Positions 31,570 through 41,218 of a DNA stretch of 64,000 nt are shown here, in pieces. Position numbers and translations under genes: made by a program. The stretch is from NCBI GenBank assembly GCA_949752735.1, contig OX457046.1:35498346-35562345 (forward strand), written 5' to 3'. The notes under the pieces were generated by a model. That model was not told the origin of the DNA. It did not search any database and saw only the letters and a list, made by a program, of their open reading frames with translations. Each line of letters begins with the position of its first letter. Within the stretch, counting starts at the first letter, position 1. This DNA comes from Lumbricus terrestris. Lineage: Eukaryota; Annelida; Clitellata; Crassiclitellata; Lumbricidae.

Positions 31570-34500
31570 ATGTCGGGATAGTTTAGTTATTTCATTGTTC
31601 TTGAGCCAGACTTTGATTTAACTCTGCTGATATCCATCATTACAAGTTTTAATTCTCTCAATTTTTTTACAGTATTTGTTTCTTTACAGCATGACCAAGA
31701 GCTTTTACATTCTGATGTTTATTGAATTTCTGTTTAGATTCTAAGTCAAAGCTGTGCATAGCATTCAAGGCTGGTTTCAGTTGTTTTGTGATTTAAGGTT
31801 TTTATTTTAATATTTTTGTTGTTGTTTTCTATGCATATGGAGGATCTGCTTTGATTTGTCATGGCACTGGCCAGCACAGTCAAAACTTGTGGCTAATGCA
31901 CATGTGCTTTTTATGTTTTCTGGATTCACTTATACCATTGTTAAACATCCTTCATCTGAGCTCTGTACACCATGTGGTAGTTTATGCATATCTATTGTTG
32001 CAAACTATGATTCTTGGTTAAGATGCCCTGTAACCTTTTAGTCGTCTGTCAGTAGAGGCTGGGCATTTACACGTATTTTATTATTTTTGGCTGGTTCGAA
32101 TTAGTCCTTTTTTTTATTGGTTGTAATTTTTTTAAAGTTGGGCTGTGAAGGCAGGTTTGATGTGGTGTGTTTTTGTTACGGCATGGCTGTGTTACGGTGC
32201 CATGGAAATTTTATTGTTATTATTAATTATGCAGAATATGCATAAAAAAATGTCTATTTTGCTACATTTATGGAGTTAAAATCTAAGAGTAACTGATCAC
32301 AGTTTTTGTGCGGTCTGAGCTCTAAAAATTACAAATTGCAATGCTTTGGGCATTGCATTGATGTTGCTTATCAAGAGTTTCGTATTTGATTTTCATGGTT
32401 AACTGCACATTTTTTTAAACAACCCATGCGAACATTTTAAGTGGTGCATTGCGTTCAGATTTAATTATGCGACATCTAAATCGGAGGTCAATTAAAATGT
32501 TTGATCCATGTGTGGATGTCGAAGAGCGCATGGTTTACAGAAATTCAAGTGTCTGCAATGTGTCCTGTTTTGGTATTCTAATTCTTACAGAATAAATGGC
32601 CCTGGACTTCAGTTTCCAAATAAAGTTTGCTTAGCTTTTGAACTGCTATCTGTCCTTGTTCTTACAGCTACTTTTTTATTGAGCAGACTTACTACTTACT
32701 TGGAAGTTTTTCGTCTAGAATTAATTGCTCAATGAGAATCGAGTCTAGTGCTATTTTTTGCTGCAGTAATTTATGTCAAGCTGGTAATAATTATTATTGA
32801 GCACTCGTTAGCTTGTGTTGTTTAAAAAGATTTATGTGCCACTAACTGTGCCAATTGCAAACATAGCCTACGAATATGTTTCTAGAGAAAAAATAGTTTG
32901 GTATGAGAAGCAGTTCATGTGGTTGACATCCAGTATAATTATTTTGCTTGATTTAATTTGTTTCGAGTTGGATGTTTTTGTGAGAAGATTTAGAAGGTGC
33001 CACTTGCTGTTCATTATTGAATGAGCGGAGAATTTGTTTGATTTTTTTATAAATGTTTATTTATCTTTTTCTGCATTAGCAGAAGGGGTCAGTTTGCAGA
33101 TGGTGAAAGTTATCTGACTGTAGACCGCAGTGGCTGTGCACTCACCTGCTCACGTGAATGTGCACAGATAAAATTATTACGTGTGGACATTTTTATTGAC
33201 CTGTTGCGTTGAAATTGAGCGTCTTGTCAGCTTGAGAAAAAATAGTTAAAACTACTTTGTGTAATTTTTGTATATGACGATTGCACATGCGAACATTATT
33301 TTAAATTTCTGTTTTTTTTGTGTGGCTGTTGGATGGCCGTATTCTAAAATCTGTTCAAGTATGTATTCGTTGTCTTTGCCGTTGTTGTTGTTGTTGATTG
33401 TTGGTTGTTGTTGTTACTGTTGTTGTTTTGTTGGTTGTTGTCATGTTGTTGTTGTTGATGATGAGGTTGGTGATGAGGATGATGATGATGAAGGGACATG
33501 AAATCTATCAGGATTTATAAGGATAAAAGGATCCTTCGCATACTGCATGTACATTGTAAAATTTACATCTTCATTATGTACCGGTGTCGGTGTGTGTATA
33601 TTTATATTTCTATATATAAATATATACATGTTTGTCATGTTTGAGCAAACGTAATAGTATGCACTTGTACAGACTGTTGATTGCTGTTTAACTTGCATAA
33701 TATTGTGTTTACAGTATGAATTGTTTATATAATATGTGCGTATTATTATGTTTATATGAATTGCTTATAAATATAATATGTGCATAATATTATGTTTATA
33801 TGAATTCTTTCTGTATAAGAATACTTTTAGTTACAGGTATTTCATTGTTATCGGGCCATGATACCATGGTTTGATTACACTGAGAATACTAAATGTTTCA
33901 TTATGACTTTTAATTTACTCAAAGTTGTAGTTCTTCGGTGTGAGAGTTTTTTTTATTGTGCACTTGCATAGTGCCGCATTGTTGTTATACAGCATATATT
34001 GGAGTGAAAATATCACAATACCATAGAAAGTGACAACTTAACAGTTGAGGAAAATGTTTGTAGGTATTGTGTAAAAATGTCTATAGAATTTTTTAATTTG
34101 GTGAAAACTGCGGTTCATTCGAAAAAGTTTCATGTACATTAGAAGTACCAGATATAAGTATGCAGTCACAAAATGAAACTCCTCCTACAATGTTGTATTG
34201 TTCAAACAAAACACAGTGTGTCCTATCATAAGTTCATGATAATTGATAGTTCAGGATAATTTTAGTTCAGGATAATTTACATAATTAGAATACTTGTATG
34301 TATATCAAATTATATATACTTATACCGTATATATGTATATAAGCCTATCTATGATATGTGTCTTATCTCGTTTATTCGATTTCATTAAATGTCTGAACTG
34401 TGAAAATTGCAAATATTAATTTGATTACACTATGAGCGTAGTATTTTTCATTGCATTTCTGGTGTTTGACATTTGATCTTTATGCTGCTACAGCAGCTCT

Positions 34501-34740
34501 ACATATTCCTGTGAAACTTCATTTAGGAAGATGTTGCGTACATATATTTCTTTGAATAAACTGTCCAAGAAGTGTGACAATATGTCCGGCTGTACTCTAC
34601 AAATTTGTGTAAGTTACGTCCCTGCTTTGTCTGGATGACGGTTGTAGTAAGCACTGAGTAATGAATCTTTTATTAATAGCAGTAAATATGATAATAGTAC
34701 TTAAATATATGTCTGCGGCATATCTCTGCGTTATATATGT
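31570..34740. other. Long AT-rich stretch without recognised gene
   Basis: Contains TTGTTG/GATGATG micro-repeats (33370-33495) and a roughly 45-base tandem repeat (TATGTTTATATGAATTGCTT, 33700-33810). Several open frames of 60-85 codons occur, none with a motif I recognise. Part could be 3' UTR of the p97-like gene. Confidence 0.45.
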
Positions 34741-34753
34741 GTATAGGTATATA

Positions 34754-35031
34754 CATAGGCGTACGGGACATTTGGGGCCAAAAAATTTTTGCCTGAAAAA
34801 TCTGACGACCTTTTTTTTTAGTCATCCGCCCAAAATTCTTAGGACTTTCTCGTCGGAAAAATCTGACGACCTTTTTTTTAGTCATCCGCCCCCAAAAATC
34901 TTAGGGTTTTCCCGTCCGAATTTTTTTTACCCCTGCGTGCCTGAAAAATCCTTTTGTACCTGTTTTGCCCGAAAAAATTTCCGAAATTTGGGGGCATTTG
35001 CTCCTCTGGACCCCCGCCTCGTACGCCTATG
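34754..35031. mobile_element. TIR element with perfect 12-base ends (CATAGGCGTACG)
   Basis: CATAGGCGTACG at 34754-34765 and CGTACGCCTATG at 35020-35031. The interior holds two direct copies of GAAAAATCTGACGACC...TTTAGTCATCCGCCC, about 70 bases apart. Nonautonomous. Confidence 0.88.
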
Positions 35032-35377
35032 GGTGTATATGTGTGTATAAAGATATTTTGTCATCTTGAAATTGTTAAAATGGTTTAGAATATAAGTTTT
35101 TTTACAGAAAAATGCTGTTTTCATTCGTGGTCAACTGAGTAGATGTATTGGGCAGTGCTGAGTAAATGTGATGTGCACTTTTGAACTTTGTACAAACTAC
35201 GGTTGCGTGCGTGCGTGTATCTATTGTGTGCGTGTGTGTGGGTGTAGATTCAATTGTGACATGCTTGATGGTCAAATTGCTTTTTGCTTTTTTATTCTCT
35301 AGAGCTCACCATGGTTAGGCTCCAATGTACCTTTGTTATTTCCTTTGTAAACTGATCTGTGCTCTCTTTATCTCTCC

Positions 35378-35432
35378 CTCTTTCTCTCTGTCTGTCTGTC
35401 TCTCTGTCTGTCTCTCTCTCTCTCTTTCTCTC
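35378..35432. repeat. (CTCT/GTCT)n microsatellite
   Basis: TCTCTCTGTCTGTCTGTCTC run. Confidence 0.88.
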
Positions 35433-35459
35433 AATTCCATTTGCTCTATGGACTTGAAA

Positions 35460-35790
35460 TTCATTATTCATTAATTCATTCTTTGAATGCATTTGTATAG
35501 CACCTCTTCAATGGGGCTCCTCAGAGTTGCTCCTAACCTGAGCGTGACCAAATAAAACTGCCTTAATATGAGAGAGGAAAGCCTGAGAAGGACTTTTGGA
35601 AAGAGAGCAGAGTGTCAAAGGAAAGCCATTCCAGGTTGAGGGTCCTACCACTGAGAAAGCACGGTTCTGCATAATGGAAGTATGAGCATAAGGGACTGAG
35701 AGCAGACTTTGTTCTGACAAACGAAGGGAGCGGAAATGGCGAGCACTAAGAGTAGGCTACAGAGATCACAAAGGTCCTGCACCTTTACAA
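35460..35790 (-). mobile_element. LINE C-terminal fragment
   Basis: The minus strand reads AFSVVGPSTWNGFPLTL and then a Leu/Ser-rich end with IKAVLF, as in other copies. The tail TATAGCACCTCTTCAATGGG lies at the left, with ATTCATT repeats beyond it. Confidence 0.75.
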
Positions 35791-36528
35791 TTGTGGTTCT
35801 TCGTTGTGGAATGACCTTTCCCCCACAACTTCGGACTGGATGAAGGAGGAGTGCGACTCCAGTAATCTTTGTAATCACTGTGATGTAGAACTCTTAACTA
35901 CTACTATTCCACACTAAAACTGTTAATGTCCTATTGCCACCAATTTCAAGTGTTCACTCAGAAACGCTTTAAGCGATATAATGCTTTCATTTGCTAGATT
36001 CTTTGCGCTATTTAGCCTACTTAATGATTTTCAGTACTATGCAGCACCAGTAGTGCTCTATGAGTGCTTCCATCACATGCATATACAGTATGTATGTACA
36101 GGGCCTAAAGTGTGCCAGGACAGTCATAGACGGCGTCTCAACTGGCCTGATGACAATACGGGTACTTCTATTAATAATGACCTAGCCAAATCCTATGGAC
36201 TTTTCTCCTTACCCATAGAGAAGTGGATACAGCCTTCAAGCTAGACCACATTTTATTTTACATTACCTTCTAGAGGTCACCGTAATCTGCATTTCATTTT
36301 TTCTGTACGAACACAACTAAAAATTGTTATCAACATATTTGAGCTAGCCTTGTGACTCTCTTTATGATGCCATGAACAACGTTCCTCGTCTAAGTTGCGT
36401 CATGCGTCTGTTTTCCCCCCAGCTAAATTGCTTCAAATTAATGAAATTTCATAGTAGTGGTAGTAGTATCTCAATTGGAATTTAAATTTTACGTTGTTTC
36501 TCCACTTACTTATGTGGATTGAAACCGG

Positions 36529-36599
36529 GTCAGTCCGTAAACGTAAAACGATTTATTTTACGGACTACGAATAGTCTTCGACTTATTTTACGGACTGAC
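36529..36599. repeat. Inverted repeat GTCAGTCCGTAAA / TTTACGGACTGAC
   Basis: Thirteen-base perfect arms about 45 bases apart, with a third TTTACGGACTAC between them. The remaining unique sequence at 35880-36780 shows no gene. Confidence 0.7.
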
Positions 36600-36786
36600 G
36601 ATAGATGGCGCAATCCCCTTTTAATGCAAGTTTACGCAAAGGTTCGGTATTTACATGATCCATTAAATGTTGTTGCAAAGATTAAATAATTTTCTGTAGG
36701 TAAGTGTTTGGAGAATTATATTCTGACGAACTCATGGAAATCTGAGTTAAATTTGGGATGGTCTGTGAAAATTAGTATAGAATCGT

Positions 36787-37665
36787 ATCTTGCATCGACA
36801 CCACTCTTTCTGAACTTGACCATATTTCTCGGTGGGCATCCATTAGCAATCTAAAACTAAATCAAGCTAAGACCAGTGAAATGATTATCAGGCGACCTCG
36901 GTCCAAAGCTATTGCGGCGTTCATGTACAATCGGGGGACGTTATTTTTTCGCGTCAGGGTCGGTTAGGGCTCAGGCACATAGGCGTCGTGAGGGTCGGTT
37001 AGGGTTAGTTTTAGGGTTAGTGCAGCTATTGCTCTTCCTCCTCCCATCTCGGGCATCCAAAGGGTCCAGCAGATGGTTGTTTTGGGTGTCACCATCTCTG
37101 ACCGGATTGGCTTTGAGGCTCACATTAATTAGCAGAATATGCTGTAAAGCCCGGCAATCCATGTTTGCTCTGCGTGTTTTAGTCGCCCACGGCCTTCATG
37201 GTCAACGTCTGTTTGACGTTGTTAGAGCTACTACCATTGCTAGATTACTTTATGCCTCCCCTGTATGGTGGGGATTTGCCAACACAATGGAACGTAAACG
37301 TCTTAACGGTCTTTTAAGAAAATTGACCCGTTCAAGCTTTCTTCCTATCGATTTTCCTAGTTTTGATACTCTCTGCTCTAGAGCTGACTCTGCTCTTTTC
37401 CGCTCTGTCCTCTTAAATCCTTGTCACATTCTTCACGACCTCCTCCCTCCCATAAAGGTCACTCCATACAATACTCGACCAAGGCCACATAATCTAACCC
37501 TTCCTAGAGTTGATTCTTTTGCCAGAAACAGTTTTATTATGCGAATGTTATATAACTTTGCATAAATGTTTTCTATTTTTCTATTATTTATTTCCTCTGT
37601 AAACTACTGTGCGTTTGCTGGTGGTATAATAAAGAATATTCTTACTTACTTACTTACTTATCTAA
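36787..37665 (+). mobile_element. Degraded LINE, second family, with CTTA tail
   Basis: ELDHISRWASISNLKLNQAK then TSEMIIRRPRSK and, in another frame, QQMVVLGVTISDRIGFEAHI are typical of the region after the RT catalytic motif. Downstream: ARLLYASPVWWGFANTMERK and LNGLLRKLTRSSFLP. Frameshifts and a foreign-looking 100-base block (about 36915-37025) break it. It ends AATAAAGAATATTCTTACTT then (ACTT)n. Confidence 0.85.
36984..37020 (+). repeat. Telomere-like GGTTAGGGTTAG block
   Basis: GGTCGGTTAGGGTTAGTTTT and AGGGTTAG inside the broken LINE: three or four TTAGGG-type units. Confidence 0.6.
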
Positions 37666-38123
37666 TCTATAGATTTACAATGTAGTGCCTCTTCGTTATG
37701 ACCAGAGGCGTTCTGAACGGAAACCACAGTATAATAAATGCTGTGCGTTAACTCAGGAGAATAAAATTGCCTGGTAGAACGAGAGACTGTTGAAAGAGTT
37801 TTAAAAAGCTATTAGTTTAGCCGCTTGGTAAGTGAGGAAGGTAAATCTGGATGGACCGGTCACAGCAAAATTAACTTGATGTTCACGTTTCCCAAACGAA
37901 GGTCCGTCTAATTACCAGGATTATTTAAACACATTTACGAACTTCTACAGCGTCGCGCACAAAACATATCATAAACCATCCATCGCGTCAGTCATGATAA
38001 AAGATCTGTGGTCGATATGCTCAGTATATAACGAAGGGTCGGACCGTGTGTGCAGATCTAAGAGACCTACACAGCATCTTCATTTTACTCAGATTACCTC
38101 ATTAGAGCAAATTCTTGTTTTAG

Positions 38124-38177
38124 ATGGACGAACATCAGCTCCATATTAATCCACAGCACATAGCGCAATATGTTGAC
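38124..38177 (+). CDS. Candidate orphan exon (MDEHQLHINPQHIAQYVD)
   Basis: Good acceptor (TTCTTGTTTTAG), only one open frame, good donor GTAAGT, phase 0. It begins at an ATG. I do not recognise the protein. It could be a start exon of an unknown gene, or weakly of SUPT20H, whose human N-terminus has RAEYVIE where this reads IAQYVD. Splice signals are the main support. Confidence 0.35.
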
Positions 38178-38337
38178 GTAAGTCATAATTCCTATGAATA
38201 ATAGCTAAATAGCTACTATTGAATAGGCTACAAGAGTCACGTGCTCCATAGGTCAGCAGAGAATTACGCTTGGTGACTAGATTATCTTATATTTGCAACT
38301 CTGGTGTATATATATATAGAGGACAAAGTCATCTCTT

Positions 38338-38700
38338 TAAATCAATCAATCAATCAATCAATCAATCAGAATTTATATAGCGCCTCTTCAAGGTACCTGC
38401 TCAGAGGCACTCCCGGCCGAGATCAAGCGAAAAGAACAGTGTTCAACAGTTTGTGAAATTGAGAGCAGCTTGGGAGGTGTCGCATAGTCAAGGGAAGCCC
38501 ATTCCATGTCATTGGACCAACCACAGAGAACGAACGCCTCTGCACTGTTGCAGAGCGAGTGAAAGGAACCATTAAGTCACCATGGACAGCAGAGCGTGGT
38601 GTAAATAAAGACAGATACATGCACACACACACACGCACGCACACAGAAATAGGTAGTCCGAGAAAGCTGATGATATATTTCAACTGAACTGGTCTTCCTC
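38338..38700 (-). mobile_element. LINE 3' part with (ATCA)n tail
   Basis: AATCAATCAATCAATC, then TATATAGCGCCTCTTCAAGG, CAGAGGCACTCCCGGCCGAG. The minus strand reads RRSFSVVGPMTWNGLPLTMR. Same subfamily as 60.4 and 61.2 kb. Confidence 0.88.
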
Positions 38701-39070
38701 TGTAGCTCCTTTCAATCGTAATCTCGAAACTTCTACAGCGCCCATAAAACTGTTATTCCAGTTATGGAATTCAATAGGAAAATAAAAGGAATTATAAAAT
38801 ATGAAAGAAAGCAATTCTTTGACCTTTCATTTTGAATAGCACATACATCATTGTAACATGAATCATGCTATTATGCAGCCGAGATGTCTTGGTCTCATGC
38901 AGTTGTTGTAATCTTTTTGACCAGTGGTTCATTTATTCTTTGTTTATGTATGACATTAGGAATATTGTAGCTGAGGACAACGTTGAATTTGAATACACAA
39001 CAGAGTAAATGAATCGTATTGGACAGATTTTATGTGATTGATTGATTGCGTACTTCTTTTACGATTGTAG

Positions 39071-39147
39071 TTCCTTATCGAAATGTCCAAAAGTCATCCA
39101 GAGAAACTTGTTGAGAAGGAAACGACAACGTGTGCAACATCGAAATG
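39071..39147 (+). CDS. Candidate orphan exon (FLIEMSKSHPEKLVEK...)
   Basis: Acceptor ACGATTGTAG, 25 codons in phase with 38124-38177, donor GTTTGT in phase 2. It does not splice in frame to 39187. Unknown protein. Confidence 0.25.
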
Positions 39148-39186
39148 GTTTGTTTCGTTGTGTTGTTCTTGCTTGGGACATTGTAG

Positions 39187-39320
39187 GTTATGGTTCGGCA
39201 GAAGCTAGTCGAAGCTGCAATGAATTTGGCAGAGACAATTTCTGAGGTGCTGTTACACAGAATTACTAACCAAGATAATCCTCCATTTAGTCAAATAAAA
39301 GACTCCATAAAAGACTTCTG
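39187..39320 (+). CDS. Candidate orphan exon (MVRQKLVEAAMNLAETISE...)
   Basis: Acceptor GACATTGTAG, phase 0, compatible with 38177. A donor GTGCTG lies at 39247, but the frame also stays open through VLLHRITNQDNPPFSQIKDS up to the edge of the TIR element at about 39325. The first part is weakly like the expected SUPT20H N-terminus (E..A...AE...E pattern). Not resolved. Confidence 0.3.
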
Positions 39321-39324
39321 CTGC

Positions 39325-40925
39325 GCAGGGCCTACTATCCCCCCCTGAAAGCTGGAAGCAGTCCCCCCTAACATAATTTTTTTCTGCCTATATATATATA
39401 TATATTGCAAGCGCCGAAGGCGCGCGAAGCTGGGAGTGCCGAAGGCACGAGACCCATATAGCGACTAGGGGGTCTGGGGGAGCGTCATAAGCTCTCCCAG
39501 CGGGGTCTGGGGCAGAGCCCCAGAAACCAACGCATTTTTAGCTGTTGGCATCGACTATAGAGCGCATGTTTTAGGCTCTTGTTTGCTAGTTGTTTATGAA
39601 CGATAAAGTCATGAAAATTTCACTTTTTTGGATTTGCACACTATAATTATACCTTTTGAAGCTGTCATTTTCACAAAATTGCTCTTGAATTCAATGCTCA
39701 GAAACGTGGTTTAGGATATCATAAAATGCAGCCTCCCCATTATTTAATTTTTTTAATTTACACAATATAATGGTAACATTCTAAAATTTCTCATTATGGG
39801 TTAACAGTGCGACACTGTAGTACTTAGTCCTATGAAGTTTGGAAAGGTTCAGCATTCAGTAAAATATAAATTTCTTTTGGTATATCAAATTGAGTATAAA
39901 CAACCGTCAGTTGTACAATACAGCAATATCCATTTTGGGAACCAAACAAATCCCATGGACATTTCCCTGGACTACTCCCGTAATTTCCTTTCTGGATTCC
40001 ACCAGAGCGTTTCAATAGAACAATTCCCTCGAACATTTCCCTCAATGTAGTCTTCAAAAGTGTAAGCAGTTTGCATTTGTATAGACTTCAATATAAGCCA
40101 TTTGCTTTACTTGCTTTTGAACTTCAATTGTTGACCAACCAAGCTTTTATTGCTTGATTAATGTTTACTTAAACAGGCAAAAATCCTTTAGGCTTAATAT
40201 AAACAAAAGTAGGCCTACCAATTTACTGTTGCTTCTTTGCCGCAAATCACTAAAATTCATTCTGAAAATATCGTTTATTTTATTTGAAACCTATATTATA
40301 AAACAAGTGCAGTGTCAGTAGATATAAAATACACTTTAAATTTTTTAACAATTAATGTAATTAACTAGGAGTTGTGAGAGCGAGTGCCAAATACGTGCAG
40401 GGACAAATGTAAGTGAATAAGGCAAAGGTCATACTAAATGAATATCTATCCTTGAGATGGCGGAATGGACGTTCAATGGGAATTTAGGGTGGATGTGCAG
40501 GGAGGAATGGTACAGAGCGAGATGCCGGGGGATATATCCAGAAGGAAATCTCTTATGCCCATCTATCAATAGGGGGGGGGGATTTCCCTCTGGCACAAGT
40601 TGGATCAGGCTACTTACTCCCCCCCCACGTGGCAAGCCCTGATGCGCGCGAATGTGATGGAAGTGCAAGTACAAATTTATGTGAGTGTTAAGCAAAAGTC
40701 AAATTAAATGAATATTTACCCTGTGCTATGATGGGGAGGGGATTGTTTGGGGGATTTACCAGATGCAAGTCAATGGCAGATACTGGTGAATACCGAGGGG
40801 AAAATGTTTTGGAGGAAATCTTCTATACTCAACTTTATCACCAGGGGGGGAAACCTTTCCCCCCCTGGCCCAAATTGGAAGCAGTCTGCTTCCATCCCCC
40901 CATGGCGTAGTAGGCCCTGCTGCTG
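39325..40925. mobile_element. Large element with GCAGGGCCTACTA ends and G/C runs
   Basis: Left end CTGCTGCGCAGGGCCTACTA then CCCCCCC and GGAAGCAGTCC. Right end GGAAGCAGTCTGCTTCCATC then CCCCCCATGGCGTAGTAGGC and CCTGCTGC. Inside: (TA)n at about 39392, a GC-rich block GCGCCGAAGGCGCGCGAAGC / GTCTGGGGCAGAGCCCCAG (39410-39525), and two direct units of about 265 bases near 40380-40640 and 40645-40900. No transposase seen. Confidence 0.65.
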
Positions 40926-41151
40926 CGACTGATATAATTAGGCTCAACATTGGAGGAGGAAGATTTTTCCAGCACACAGGACTTGCGGTTGAAAAAACCT
41001 GCATTCTTCAAAATACATCTTTGACCTGAGCATGCGTAGGTCCTTTCTCCAGCGATATTTGCCTCTAGCTCAAAAGCCAATGTTTTGCATTATTCACTGT
41101 TAACTAAATTTGCATGTACAGGTGTTTTGATTGGTGTTTGGTGTGTTACAG

Positions 41152-41218
41152 GAAGACTATTCACCAGAAATTGCTTGACATATACTTGGAAGAAAGTAAA
41201 AGACATCCGGCCAATAGG
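41152..41218 (+). CDS. SUPT20H: SUPT20H exon: start of Spt20 domain
   Basis: [18 protein letters not shown] aligns with human KSVFQKLYDLYIEECEKE. Acceptor TGTTACAG, donor GTCAGT. Confidence 0.85.
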
